Shown: positions 8,691 to 18,319, counted from the stretch's first letter. The stretch is DNA of 51,307 bases from Spirochaetia bacterium UBA6919 (GCA_002450905.1 DKAT01000088.1:1-51307); one strand, 5' to 3'. Notes: generated by a model from the sequence alone, not told the origin. Made by a program: numbers and translations.

Positions 8691-10778
8691 TTATAAATAT
8701 TGTAATAGTATAATCAATATCGCAACCCCACCCACAGCGTAGTAGAGGTAATTATGTAAATATCCAGTTTGAATCCGTCGAACCCTTGATCCTATCGCCA
8801 AAATAATTGAACTAATCCCATTCACAAGACCATCTACGATATATTTATCAATCCAGCCACTTATATTCGACATCACAGTTGTTAAAGTCCCCACACCATT
8901 GACTATCCCGTCCACAATATATTTATCAAACAGTGACACCCCTTTACTCAGAAGTATCGTCGCCTTAACAAACAAGACTTGATACAATTCATCAACAAAA
9001 TATTTATTATAGGATAGTTTATGTAAAAATGGGAATATTTTAATGAATCGATCAGCAAATCCATCACTCTTCTTAAAAATTAGGTAAGCCATACCAATGC
9101 CTGACACAGCAATCCCAAGACTTAATAATGCCAATAAGATTTCTAAACTATGACTCCCAGTAAACTCCTTACCATGCTTCCAAATTGGAGCTAACCAGTG
9201 ATGAAACCATTCTCCACCACCCATTCCATGAGGTAAATTAATAAATCCACTCACTGCAGTTAACAAAGCCAATATTACAAGGGGTATAACCACAACATTA
9301 GGTGACTCCTTAACATCATTAAGGCTCGAAACACCGTGGTGGCTATGGGAATCGTCATGGCTATGATCATTGTGATGTGCAGCAGTACCCTTAAATTTAC
9401 CTGTAAATGTCATAAAATATTGTCTGAACATATAAATCACAGTCAACATAGCTGTGAGTAAGCCCAGTCCATACACGATATAATAGAGTCCACTACCAAT
9501 TTGCCCATAACTAGCTAAAAATGTTTTATATAAAATTTCATCCTTACTAAAAAATCCCGCCAGAGGAGCAATCCCTGATATCGCCAATACCCCTATCAGA
9601 AACGTATAACCGGTATATTTCATTCTTGGAAGTAGTCCCCCCATAAGCCTCATATCCTGTTCATGGTGCATTCCCATAATAACAGAGCCAGATCCCAGAA
9701 ATAACAATGCCTTAAAAAATGCGTGAGTCATCAAATGGAATATCCCAGCACTGTAAGCCCCAACCCCCATCGCTAAAAACATATAACCCAACTGCGATAC
9801 AGTAGAATACGCAAGGACTTTTTTAATATCATTCTGAGAAATAGCTATAGTGGCTGCAAAAAAGGACGTTACTACACCAATTATAGCAATCACACTCAAC
9901 GTCCACGGAGCAAGTGCAAATATATCCCCCAGTCGTCCAATCATAAACACCCCTGCAGTAACCATAGTCGCTGCATGGATCAGAGCAGAAACAGGGGTAG
10001 GACCCGCCATCGCATCGGGTAGCCATACATGTAGGGGGATCTGAGCGGATTTACCCGTAGCCCCAATAAATAATAATATAGCAACAACCTCAACTGCCTT
10101 AAAACCAAATATAGTTTGCTGTGAAAGTGCCTGAGCCATGGAATTAATATTTTTAAAATCAAAGGAATAGTTATTTGTAGCACTTCCCAATATCCAGAAC
10201 ATGAGAAACATCCCGCAAATAAAGGCAAAATCCCCAACCCGGTTTACAATAAATGCTTTCATCCCAGCTTCTGCATTCGTAATCTCTTTATACCAATATC
10301 CAATAAGGAGAAATGAACACAAACCAACCCCTTCCCATCCAACAAACATGAGAAGCAGATTATCCCCTATCACCAAAATAAGCATCATAGCAGTAAACAG
10401 ATTTAAATATGAGAAAAATCGGCTGAAACTCCCATCTTCCCACATATATCCTATCGAATATACATGGATCAAGAACGAAACGAATGTCACAATCAATATC
10501 ATGACAATGGATAGCTGGTCAATCTGAAATCCTATGTTCACTAAAAAAGGTTTGACTCTAATCCAGGGGATAATTACTTCATGGATGGATCTTCCTGCCT
10601 CTGGTAAACCTAATAACTGAATAAAATAATATAATCCAATAAGGAATGAAAGAAACACAACCCCTGGAGCACCGTAACTAACAATAGTTCTAACATTCTT
10701 ATTCTTGGAAAATGTGAGCAATCCCCAAATCAAAGCACCGAACATAGGAAATAAGGGGATCAGTAAAGACAAATTCAT
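8691..10778 (-). CDS. nuoL: NADH-quinone oxidoreductase subunit L
   Basis: Largest antiporter-like subunit, with the long lateral helix that runs along the membrane arm. 695 residues, somewhat longer than the E. coli protein. Motifs: FVGWEGVGLCSFLLIGYW, QIPLHVWLPDAMAGPTPVSA and KVLAYSTVSQLGYMFLAMG. A soluble loop late in the protein (about 9335-9390) is very rich in His and Asp (HHNDHSHDDSHSHH), not part of the usual family pattern. The C-terminal part has two similar stretches (KYIVDGIVNGVG and KYIVDGLVNGIS). ATG at 10778 preceded by GGAG. 28 bp from nuoK. Confidence 0.97.
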   Translation of the reverse strand: MNLSLLIPLFPMFGALIWGLLTFSKNKNVRTIVSYGAPGVVFLSFLIGLYYFIQLLGLPEAGRSIHEVIIPWIRVKPFLVNIGFQIDQLSIVMILIVTFVSFLIHVYSIGYMWEDGSFSRFFSYLNLFTAMMLILVIGDNLLLMFVGWEGVGLCSFLLIGYWYKEITNAEAGMKAFIVNRVGDFAFICGMFLMFWILGSATNNYSFDFKNINSMAQALSQQTIFGFKAVEVVAILLFIGATGKSAQIPLHVWLPDAMAGPTPVSALIHAATMVTAGVFMIGRLGDIFALAPWTLSVIAIIGVVTSFFAATIAISQNDIKKVLAYSTVSQLGYMFLAMGVGAYSAGIFHLMTHAFFKALLFLGSGSVIMGMHHEQDMRLMGGLLPRMKYTGYTFLIGVLAISGIAPLAGFFSKDEILYKTFLASYGQIGSGLYYIVYGLGLLTAMLTVIYMFRQYFMTFTGKFKGTAAHHNDHSHDDSHSHHGVSSLNDVKESPNVVVIPLVILALLTAVSGFINLPHGMGGGEWFHHWLAPIWKHGKEFTGSHSLEILLALLSLGIAVSGIGMAYLIFKKSDGFADRFIKIFPFLHKLSYNKYFVDELYQVLFVKATILLSKGVSLFDKYIVDGIVNGVGTLTTVMSNISGWIDKYIVDGLVNGISSIILAIGSRVRRIQTGYLHNYLYYAVGGVAILIILLQYL

Positions 10779-10806
10779 AATTTCTCCAGTTTATATACTA
10801 GTTTCA

Positions 10807-11115
10807 TCAATCTTTAAGAGAGGTCGCTCTATCAATTGAAACTGTCTTAAAATACCTAAATATGGAAAGAATAATTGCAAATGCTACAACAGCTTCCAAT
10901 GCCGCTAATACAATTATAAATAATACCATCACCTGCCCATCAATATGATTTTTATTAAAAAATGCAAATGCCGCAAAATTAAGAGCACACCCGTTAAGTA
11001 TCAATTCAATACCCATTAAGATAGCAATCATATTTTTCCTTACCATGACAATATAGAGTCCAAGTATAAATAAAACCGCCCCAATCGTTAAAAATGTCGG
11101 TAACGAAAAAATCAT
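10807..11115 (-). CDS. nuoK: NADH-quinone oxidoreductase subunit K
   Basis: Small three-helix membrane subunit (102 residues) that sits between NuoJ and NuoN. Conserved glutamates of the proton path lie in MGIELILNGCALNF and LAALEAVVAFAIIL. The ATG at 11115 overlaps the nuoJ stop (ATGA), so translation is probably coupled. Confidence 0.96.
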   Translation of the reverse strand: MIFSLPTFLTIGAVLFILGLYIVMVRKNMIAILMGIELILNGCALNFAAFAFFNKNHIDGQVMVLFIIVLAALEAVVAFAIILSIFRYFKTVSIDRATSLKD

Positions 11116-11639
11116 ATTTCATCATCCTTAGTTAATTTATTTTTATTTCCCAAACTAACACGAGCAATCGTCAAAGCTCCAATCAATCCGACTAACAATA
11201 ATATCGATATCACTTCAAACGGCAGTAAATATTCCTTTAATAGAGCATTACCTAAATCCGTTGTAATCGGTTTGAAACTAAAATACCCATTATTCCAGGG
11301 AAATCTCCAGATAAAATAACCCATCCCCCCTAAAAACACGATCCCAATTACAAGAGAAACCAACGGGAAACGCGATGGATTACTCTTCTTGCCTTCCGAA
11401 ATATTTTGAGTTAACATAACCGCAAATACAATAAGGATCAATATCCCGCCAACGTAAATTAATATTTGAATCCCAGCAAGAAAATCCGCTGATAATAATC
11501 CATATAATCCAGCAACTCCACATAATGTTACAAGTAACATGAAAGCACTATAAATGAGATTCCTTGAAAAAGATATATAAACCGCTGATAAAATGGTGAT
11601 TACCCCTAAGGACAGTACCAAAATCTCTTTTATATCCAT
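11112..11639 (-). CDS. nuoJ: NADH-quinone oxidoreductase subunit J
   Basis: Membrane subunit with five predicted helices, 175 residues. The family signature is seen in LSADFLAGIQILIYVGGILI, with the pi-bulge helix that couples quinone chemistry to pumping, and in the C-terminal LPFEVISILLLVGLIGAL. It starts 2 bp after nuoI ends and overlaps nuoK by four bases. Confidence 0.96.
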   Translation of the reverse strand: MDIKEILVLSLGVITILSAVYISFSRNLIYSAFMLLVTLCGVAGLYGLLSADFLAGIQILIYVGGILILIVFAVMLTQNISEGKKSNPSRFPLVSLVIGIVFLGGMGYFIWRFPWNNGYFSFKPITTDLGNALLKEYLLPFEVISILLLVGLIGALTIARVSLGNKNKLTKDDEI

Positions 11640-11641
11640 AA

Positions 11642-12196
11642 TTATTCCCCATCCTCCGATTCCTTATCATCAGCCTTGCCATTCGCCGCCTTAGCCTGTT
11701 TCTCTTTCAACTTCTCCTTAGCCAGTTCCTTAGCAATCATAATATATTCCTTTGCAACTTCCTTAGGGACATAACTAAATACCATCCCTTCCTGCTTAAC
11801 TGTAGAACCCTCAAATTCTTTTGTAAAATAGATAGAAGGTGGATCTGTAGGACAAGGGGGAAGACATAACCCACAAAACATGCATTTGGAAAGGTCAATA
11901 AAAAAATAATACGGAGCTTTACCCTTTCGATCGCCCGTTTTCACCCCATCCATAACAATACAATCAATAGGACAGGCTTTCGCACAAGCTTCACACGTCG
12001 TGCACGTACTATGATTCACCTGTAAAAATCCCCGGTAGTTAGGGGGAAGCATATCCTGTACCGATTGTTTCAGTCGGTTGGGATATTCAATGGTAATCGG
12101 TTTCTGGAATAAATAAGAAAACGTGATACTCATCCCATCAAAAATAGTATAGATAGCTTCATATATATTGTGAAAATAACTTCTTATTGCTGTCAT
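11642..12196 (-). CDS. nuoI: NADH-quinone oxidoreductase subunit I (2 x 4Fe-4S)
   Basis: Ferredoxin-like subunit that carries clusters N6a and N6b toward NuoB. 184 residues. Both cluster motifs are intact: CTTCEACAKACP and CMFCGLCLPPCP. The C-terminus is a Lys/Glu/Ala-rich tail of about 35 residues. The N-terminal amphipathic segment (FDGMSITFSYLF) fits membrane contact. It begins 2 bp after nuoH. Confidence 0.97.
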   Translation of the reverse strand: MTAIRSYFHNIYEAIYTIFDGMSITFSYLFQKPITIEYPNRLKQSVQDMLPPNYRGFLQVNHSTCTTCEACAKACPIDCIVMDGVKTGDRKGKAPYYFFIDLSKCMFCGLCLPPCPTDPPSIYFTKEFEGSTVKQEGMVFSYVPKEVAKEYIMIAKELAKEKLKEKQAKAANGKADDKESEDGE

Positions 12197-12198
12197 TT

Positions 12199-13386
12199 TT
12201 ATAACCCAATTTCTGCTTTCATCCTGATTAAGTTTACATAAATCACTTTATAGAGGAAATATACAAAAACCATAGCCAATAATAGACTGATCACCAGAGA
12301 AACAGTCATCGATCCCTTGGGGAAAACAACCATCCAAACCAGAATCCCTAATAAATTAAACAGGGAAATGGGGATGAAATACTTCCAGCAAGCGATCATC
12401 AGTTGATCCACCCGAAGTCGTGGAAGAGTCCATCGAACCCAGATGATCACAAAGGTGATGACTAATGATTTTGCAAAAAACAATATAACTCCTGTGATTT
12501 CTATAGAATGCTCAAATAAAATTATAGACATATTCCATGGAGACTGCCAGCCCCCAAGAAATAACGTAGTGATTATCGCACTCATAACATAAATATTTGC
12601 CCACTCAGCAAAGAAAAATAATAAAAATCGCAAGCCACTATACTCAGTATTATATCCACTCACAAGCTCAGATTCCGCTTCAGGGATATCAAAGGGCACA
12701 CGATTTCCTTCTGCCAAAAGTGTTATGAAAAGGATAAAAAACGCCACACACGTGAAAGGATTATTGGTTAAGTTCCACTGCCATGGCATAGCCCCCTGAC
12801 TTTGTATAATCGATTGCATGGATAATGATCCCACAAGTAATATCACGCTTAATGCCGCAAGACTTGTAGGAATCTCATAGCTGACGATTTGAGCCACAGC
12901 CCTGATTCCCCCAATGAGAGACCATTTATTATTAGAGGCCCATCCCGCCATTAATATCCCTATGACATTAAACGATGCAATTGCAAATAAATATACTATG
13001 CCAATATTCAAATCCGCTGAAATCAGAGTACTTCCAAAGGGTAATACAACGAGTGTCCCAAACATCCCAGCAAAGACTATATACGGTGCTATTAAAAACA
13101 ATGGCTTGTCTGCTAAATCAGGAACGATATCTTCTTTCTCAAAAGACTTAACTCCATCTGCTAAAAACTGAAAGAAACCTCTGAACCATACTTTATTAGG
13201 TCCAATACGACTTTGCATCCGTCCGGCTATCTTTCTTTCAACTATAGAAGTCACTCCAGCGAAGAGCGATATAAATCCCAAGAGTATCGCAGCTATTACA
13301 AATATAAACAGGATGGATAACAGATCAGAACTCATCCCTTCTAGGAGACCCCCTTTTTGAGCAAGAGAATCAATAATATTTTTCAT
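12199..13386 (-). CDS. nuoH: NADH-quinone oxidoreductase subunit H
   Basis: Heel subunit that forms the quinone tunnel with NuoB and NuoD. 395 residues, about 60 longer than E. coli NuoH; the extra sequence is split between the N-terminus and a hydrophobic C-terminal end. Conserved parts: SIVERKIAGRMQSRIGPN, LADGVKSFEKEDIVP and RVPFDIPEAESELVSGYN. ATG at 13386 with AGGAA upstream. It is first in the HIJKLMN unit, after a 351-bp gap containing a promoter (13661-13690) and a 27-nt palindrome. Confidence 0.96.
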   Translation of the reverse strand: MKNIIDSLAQKGGLLEGMSSDLLSILFIFVIAAILLGFISLFAGVTSIVERKIAGRMQSRIGPNKVWFRGFFQFLADGVKSFEKEDIVPDLADKPLFLIAPYIVFAGMFGTLVVLPFGSTLISADLNIGIVYLFAIASFNVIGILMAGWASNNKWSLIGGIRAVAQIVSYEIPTSLAALSVILLVGSLSMQSIIQSQGAMPWQWNLTNNPFTCVAFFILFITLLAEGNRVPFDIPEAESELVSGYNTEYSGLRFLLFFFAEWANIYVMSAIITTLFLGGWQSPWNMSIILFEHSIEITGVILFFAKSLVITFVIIWVRWTLPRLRVDQLMIACWKYFIPISLFNLLGILVWMVVFPKGSMTVSLVISLLLAMVFVYFLYKVIYVNLIRMKAEIGL

Positions 13387-13473
13387 AACAATTCCTAATC
13401 ATTTTATCAAAACTATAATATTTTAAAATTATTTCAAATTAAAGTCTAATCAATTCTTTTATAACTAATCAGT

Positions 13474-13500
13474 ATCGGAATCAAAAAATCCAGTTCCGAT
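13474..13500 (+). repeat. 27-nt palindromic element, copy 1
   Basis: Arms ATCGGAA and TTCCGAT around an A-rich centre, followed on the plus strand by a T-rich run (13501-13512). Same length and arms as the elements at 36320, 41851 and 50291. It lies in the leader upstream of nuoH, on the strand opposite to nuo transcription. Confidence 0.65.
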
Positions 13501-13660
13501 TGTGTTTCTTTTCACAGTATTCTGAACGAATCCCTTTAAGCTTTGCTATTTATATATTAAAATCCATATAGAAATGAATTTCGGATAATTTTACAATCAA
13601 TTAGAAGTCGAGGTTATTCTAATATAACAAAAAATTGTTTGTAGGATGTTATTTAAGAGT

Positions 13661-13690
13661 ATAATAAGTACATATTAGTTATCAAGTCAA
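13661..13690 (-). promoter_or_regulatory. Sigma-70-type promoter for nuoHIJKLMN
   Basis: On the minus strand: TTGACT (13685-13690), 18-bp spacer, TATTAT (13661-13666); five of six matches in each hexamer. It would start transcription near 13654, giving nuoH-nuoN a source of mRNA independent of nuoABCD. Confidence 0.5.
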
Positions 13691-13737
13691 AAAATATTTA
13701 TTGATTATATCTCAAATTCATCTATAACAGACGATAC

Positions 13738-14922
13738 TCATCGATCCGTTTCTGGTGCAACTACATCCAGACTTGCAAAGAACGAAACCAAATCGGCTAT
13801 AAACAGTCCTGGACCTACATCTTCTAAAATCGTCATCGCATTAAATGATCCTGTCCGTGCTCTGACTCGATAGGGTTTATCAGTACCATCGGACATAATA
13901 TAATACATCATATCACCTCTTGATGATTCCACATGAGAAGTCATTTCCCCAACAGGAGGTCTGAGTTTTTTAGGCATCTTCGATCGAATTTCGCCGTCAG
14001 GTATCTGTTTTAACGCCTGACGAAGGATCTTACTCGATTCTTTCATTTCCAACACTCTACAGTAATAACGATCATAACAATCCCCAACTGTTCCTTTCCA
14101 TCCCTGCCCTACTGGAACATCAAAATCAAAATTAGGATACACAGAATAGGGTCTATTCTTACGGATATCCCAGTTTACTCCACTTCCACGCAGGTTGGGT
14201 CCAACCAATCCAAAATTTAATGCTTTCTCTTTATTCACTACAGCAACGTTTGCAAGTCTTTTTACAAATATTTTATTAAAACTATTGAGCCGATCAAACT
14301 CGTCGACAACTTTATCAAAATGATCTAAATAGGATAGGGATTTTTCAATAAATCCTGGCGGAAGATCTTGACTCACCCCACCTATCCAAATATAGTTATA
14401 GGTTAGACGTGCTCCACATACCGATTCTAGGAGATCATTCATTCTCTCCCGTTCTCTTAATAGATATACAAAGGGAGTAAATCCCCCCATATCCAAAGCA
14501 TAAGTGCCCGCCGCAATAATATGACTTATAATCCGATTAAACTCCTGCACAATCACCCTTATATATTCAGCTCTTGGGGGAACTTCAATACCAGCCAGCT
14601 TCTCAACAGCCATAGCATATCCACAATTAGCGTGCATAGCGGATACATAATCTATGCGATCTGTATAGGGCATAAAATCTATATAATTCCCCATTTCACC
14701 AATTTTCTCTATAGATCTATGGAGATATCCAATGTCTGGTATAACCCGGGTTACAATCTCACCATCGGTTTTCAACACTAATCTAATGATACCATGAGTA
14801 GAAGGGTGCTGAGGACCCATATTTAATTCCATCTCATCGGTAATAGGGTTATGGAAGAGATATTGATCTAATTCATTTTGTGATAACTTTAAACCACGAT
14901 GTTCTTGATTCTGATTTATCAT
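13738..14922 (-). CDS. nuoD: NADH-quinone oxidoreductase subunit D
   Basis: 49-kDa-type subunit that forms the quinone headgroup site with NuoB. 394 residues, separate from NuoC (not the fused NuoCD of enterobacteria). The quinone-binding loop MGPQHPSTHG is intact, as are IGYLHRSIEK and the C-terminal TSHVESSRGD segment. ATG at 14922 with AAGG upstream. 89 bp separate it from nuoC. Confidence 0.97.
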   Translation of the reverse strand: MINQNQEHRGLKLSQNELDQYLFHNPITDEMELNMGPQHPSTHGIIRLVLKTDGEIVTRVIPDIGYLHRSIEKIGEMGNYIDFMPYTDRIDYVSAMHANCGYAMAVEKLAGIEVPPRAEYIRVIVQEFNRIISHIIAAGTYALDMGGFTPFVYLLRERERMNDLLESVCGARLTYNYIWIGGVSQDLPPGFIEKSLSYLDHFDKVVDEFDRLNSFNKIFVKRLANVAVVNKEKALNFGLVGPNLRGSGVNWDIRKNRPYSVYPNFDFDVPVGQGWKGTVGDCYDRYYCRVLEMKESSKILRQALKQIPDGEIRSKMPKKLRPPVGEMTSHVESSRGDMMYYIMSDGTDKPYRVRARTGSFNAMTILEDVGPGLFIADLVSFFASLDVVAPETDR

Positions 14923-15011
14923 TATTAACCTTCATTCTCAAATTAAATAGTTTTCTATAGAGAGATAACTATATTAAAATACTCTGATACTCTTACCACA
15001 TCAAGATTGGA

Positions 15012-15641
15012 TCATTCATCTTCTTTTTGAAGCTCATCATAAAGGTCTTTTGATAACTGGATAAAATTAGACATTACGTCAGACCTCGTTGTCGGAACTC
15101 CATCATAGAAATCCTTTTCTACAAAATCTTTTCTCATGGGATGACCCTCCCAATCCTCTGGGAGAAGTATTCTTCTGAGATCATGAGAATTTTCAAAGAT
15201 AATCCCATAAAGATCATAAGCTTCTCTTTCAAGCCAGTTGGCATTTCCGTACAAAGTATCAATCGATTTAACCTTTAAATTACCTTCTGGTATAACCACT
15301 TTCAGCACAAGATCCCAATCAATCTCAGTAGAAGCGAAATGATACACAACCATGAATAGCCTTGTCTCATTAGCATAGAAATCTTTCCATGGCACTTCTT
15401 CCCGATTAGCCTCTGGGCCTTTGTAAGTTTGCAAATCCAAACCACTGATTGAGTCCAAATAAGACAATTTTAATAAGTTCTTTACCCGAGAAACTGCCTC
15501 ATAAATGTATTCTGGATGAATTTCAATCGAGGGCATAATCTGAGACAAATGACTAAACACCTTTTGATCACCCAAGACCTGTATAAGATTGGAAAGTATA
15601 AAATTATTTTTCTCTTCTACTATATTATCAACAGCTTGCAT
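15012..15641 (-). CDS. nuoC: NADH-quinone oxidoreductase subunit C
   Basis: 30-kDa-type subunit of the peripheral arm; stabilises NuoD and NuoB. 209 residues. The family signature is complete: EREAYDLYGIIF, then DLRRILLPEDWEGHPMRKDF. The extra 40 or so N-terminal residues before the domain are poorly conserved. It starts 27 bp after nuoB. Confidence 0.96.
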   Translation of the reverse strand: MQAVDNIVEEKNNFILSNLIQVLGDQKVFSHLSQIMPSIEIHPEYIYEAVSRVKNLLKLSYLDSISGLDLQTYKGPEANREEVPWKDFYANETRLFMVVYHFASTEIDWDLVLKVVIPEGNLKVKSIDTLYGNANWLEREAYDLYGIIFENSHDLRRILLPEDWEGHPMRKDFVEKDFYDGVPTTRSDVMSNFIQLSKDLYDELQKEDE

Positions 15642-15668
15642 CTATCAATCCATGTATTAAATTATCGA

Positions 15669-16217
15669 TTACTTCACTGGAACATTATTAACACTATAAT
15701 CTCTTGTTCCTATAATAAGATTATTTCCTGTATCACTTTGCTTTCTCAAGTACCCTTCTCTCTGAACCTTCTCCTTAAGTTGATAGATTCCATCTAACAA
15801 CGCCTCAGGCCTTGGAGGACAACCAGGGACATACAAATCCACAGGTATAATCTGATCCACACCCTTAACAACCGAATACCCCTTTGAAAAGAGCCCACCA
15901 CAATTAGCACAACTCCCCATAGAGATCACATACCTCGGTTCAGCCATCTGCTCATATAACAGTTTAATTCTTTTCGCCATCTTGTAAGTCAAAGTACCAG
16001 CCACAAACATTAAATCAGACTGCCTGGGTGTAGCACGAGGAGCAATACCAAATCTTTCAAGATCAGATCTGGGACCAGCCGCCTGCATCATCTCAATCGA
16101 GCAACAGGCCAGCCCAAACAAATAGAACCATAAAGAATTTTCTCTTGCCCAATTGAGCATACCATCTATAGTTGTAAAAAAAATATTTTGATCTAATTTT
16201 TGATGTATATTAATCAT
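15669..16217 (-). CDS. nuoB: NADH-quinone oxidoreductase subunit B
   Basis: Carries cluster N2, the last electron donor to quinone. 182 residues from the ATG at 16217, which has AGGTGGGG directly upstream; an in-frame GTG three codons earlier overlaps that ribosome site. The four cluster ligands are present: the tandem Cys in LACCSIEMM, MGSCANCGG and YVPGCPPRPEAL. The C-terminus extends about 20 residues past the core. nuoA lies 271 bp upstream, an unusually long gap for these two genes. Confidence 0.97.
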   Translation of the reverse strand: MINIHQKLDQNIFFTTIDGMLNWARENSLWFYLFGLACCSIEMMQAAGPRSDLERFGIAPRATPRQSDLMFVAGTLTYKMAKRIKLLYEQMAEPRYVISMGSCANCGGLFSKGYSVVKGVDQIIPVDLYVPGCPPRPEALLDGIYQLKEKVQREGYLRKQSDTGNNLIIGTRDYSVNNVPVK

Positions 16218-16488
16218 ATACCCCACCTAATGGATATTATTTACTTAATTTACCATGAGAGAAGGTTTTTAAGACCCTTAATGATTTGAATTATCGCGAG
16301 AATACAATGACTTCCCAAGGATACCCAACAATCTTCACATACAACCGCATATCCTCAAATCATTTACACAGACATCAAGACAACATTATATCCTGTTCAA
16401 ATTCTCAAGATAAATATTATCATTTTGGAAGGATGAAAACAATTTCTCCCTATCAAATCACCCTTTACTATAAATTATATATATAGTA

Positions 16489-16935
16489 TCAAACATCACG
16501 CCCTTTGGGAGGAAGTTTCTTCGCAAAGGACATAATGGCTTCTTTACCTTCTCTTTGAAAATCTTTTGCCCATTCAAGATCTTTTTTGATCCAAACATAA
16601 ATTAAGCCGATCAGAAGAATACCAATAAAAAATAATATTTCAAAAAGAGCTACTGCACCAAGATTCTGAGAAATCCATGTTTTAAAAACTATTGCTACAG
16701 GATATATAAAAGCGATTTCAATATCAAATATAACGAATATAAGGGCGATCAGGGTAAACCTCATATTATAATTAAGCCATCCAGAACCTATCGGAGGCTC
16801 ACCACACTCATAAACACTATTTTTTAATTGATTTGGCTTATGGGGACGAATAATTCCGCTGACAAACAAGGATCCAAATACAAATGCAAGGGAGAGAAAT
16901 ATAAAAATAATAACTGTTAATATATCTATAATCAC
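16489..16935 (-). CDS. nuoA: NADH-quinone oxidoreductase subunit A
   Basis: Three-helix membrane subunit beside NuoH. 148 residues. Signature: RPHKPNQLKNSVYECGEPPI, with the conserved Cys, and FVIFDIEIAFIYP with the acidic helix residues. The start is GTG at 16935 with GGAG ten bases upstream; no ATG exists near the N-terminus. It is first in the cluster, divergent from pstS across 436 bp. The 262 bp between it and nuoB hold no convincing gene or promoter. Confidence 0.95.
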   Translation of the reverse strand: MIIDILTVIIFIFLSLAFVFGSLFVSGIIRPHKPNQLKNSVYECGEPPIGSGWLNYNMRFTLIALIFVIFDIEIAFIYPVAIVFKTWISQNLGAVALFEILFFIGILLIGLIYVWIKKDLEWAKDFQREGKEAIMSFAKKLPPKGRDV

Positions 16936-17371
16936 AATTTAATAACTCCAAATAACAAATTATTCCAATAAATGATTATTCAATTTCAAAAATATTATAT
17001 CATCAGAATACTTTATACATATTATATGCTTTAATTTAATAAAGAATTGCTAATTAGTCAATATATATTTTCCTATTTCTAATTTTTTTTTATAAAGACC
17101 TAAGTTTCATTTCCTTAATATATATTTATCTTCCCATAAACACTATTTTTATATTTTATACTATACATATTAAATATTTTATGCTATATTGATTAGGTTA
17201 TAAAAGAATATAAAAATAAATTATATTACCAATATTTAAACAGAATAGACTATAAATAAAGTATTGATAAATGAATAATATTATGTAACAAATAATTAAT
17301 AATTTTGTAATATATTTTTAATATCCCATCAGTAAATTATTCCCAAATTAATATTAAAAAAGGAGACATAC
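16936..17371. other. 436-bp AT-rich divergent region between nuoA and pstS
   Basis: Very AT-rich. On the minus strand, TTGACT (17056-17061) is followed after 17 bp by a weak -10 (17033-17038) that could serve nuoA. For pstS only the AAGGAG ribosome site is clear; no strong promoter or recognisable Pho box was found. Confidence 0.4.
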
Positions 17372-18319
17372 ATGAAAAAAATATCTCATCTACCAAAATT
17401 ATGGGATAATATGCTAAAAATTACTCTCTTAACATTCCTATTCACATTCCCATTGACTTATTGTGTTAGAATGCCTAGTGATCAAAAATCTTCGGCACAA
17501 GAAAATAAGTCTGAAAATAAAGAAGCCAAACAAAAAAATACCTCTTCATCTGGCTCTATTACTGTTAAAGGCTCAGATACAATGGTTATTTTGGGCCAAA
17601 AATGGGCTGAAAACTATATGAAAGATAATAAAGATGTAACTATTCAGGTAACAGGTGGTGGAAGTGGCATAGGGATTGCCGCTCTCATCAATGGTCAAAC
17701 CGAACTTGCAAATGCCAGTCGCCCTATGAAAAAGAAAGAAATAAAAAAAATTGAATCCAAAGGTTGGAAATTAAAAGAAATCAAGTCTGCAATTGATGGA
17801 TTATCTGTCTATGTCAATAAAAATAATCTGGTAAAAGAACTCTCCTTCAACCAGCTCAGCCAAATCTTCCGTGGTAAAATTACAAACTGGAAGCAAGTTG
17901 GTGGAAAAGATGCAAAAATCATTGTATACAGCCGTGATAACAGTTCTGGAACTTATGAGTTCTTTAAAGAACATGTTCTAAAGAAAAAAGATTTTTCTCA
18001 ATCAGTCCAAACCCTCCCTGGTACTTCTGCTATTGTAAATGCCATCGCTAAAGATCCAAATGGTATTGGATATGGTGGAAAAGCATATGCTGAAGGTGTT
18101 TTTCCTCTTAAAATTAAAGAAAAAGATACTGACAAGGCAGTTGCTCCAACAGATGAGAATATTAAATCAAGAACTTATCCTCTAACAAGATATCTTTATA
18201 TTTATACAACAGAAGAAAAACTTAATAATTCTCAGATAAAAAAATATATAGATTGGATTTTAAATAATGAAGGACAAAAAATTGTCACAAATGTTGGGTA
18301 TTACCCTCTAGTCAAATAA
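17372..18319 (+). CDS. pstS: Phosphate ABC transporter substrate-binding protein
   Basis: Binds phosphate in the periplasm for the PstCA channel. 315 residues. The N-terminal hydrophobic segment ends LTYC, a plausible lipobox with Cys31, so it is probably a lipoprotein. Phosphate-contact motifs: VKGSDTM near the start of the mature protein, the GGGSGIG loop, and SRDNSSGTYEFF. The linker after Cys31 is rich in Lys, Glu and Ser. AAGGAG lies six bases before the ATG. It is followed by pstC after 76 bp, so it is first in pstS-pstC-pstA. Confidence 0.95.
   Translation: MKKISHLPKLWDNMLKITLLTFLFTFPLTYCVRMPSDQKSSAQENKSENKEAKQKNTSSSGSITVKGSDTMVILGQKWAENYMKDNKDVTIQVTGGGSGIGIAALINGQTELANASRPMKKKEIKKIESKGWKLKEIKSAIDGLSVYVNKNNLVKELSFNQLSQIFRGKITNWKQVGGKDAKIIVYSRDNSSGTYEFFKEHVLKKKDFSQSVQTLPGTSAIVNAIAKDPNGIGYGGKAYAEGVFPLKIKEKDTDKAVAPTDENIKSRTYPLTRYLYIYTTEEKLNNSQIKKYIDWILNNEGQKIVTNVGYYPLVK

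Larger units (their letters stand above)
13387..13737. other. 351-bp gap between nuoD and nuoH where nuoE-F-G are often found
   Basis: No open frame of note on either strand. It holds a minus-strand promoter (13661-13690) and palindromic element copy 1 (13474-13500). The implied nuoH mRNA leader is about 270 nt, unusually long for this window. Confidence 0.7.

Noticed and set aside
16286..16486. Plus-strand frame of 66 codons between nuoB and nuoA
   Set aside because: No ribosome site, low-complexity composition and no family pattern; it lies antisense in an operon gap.
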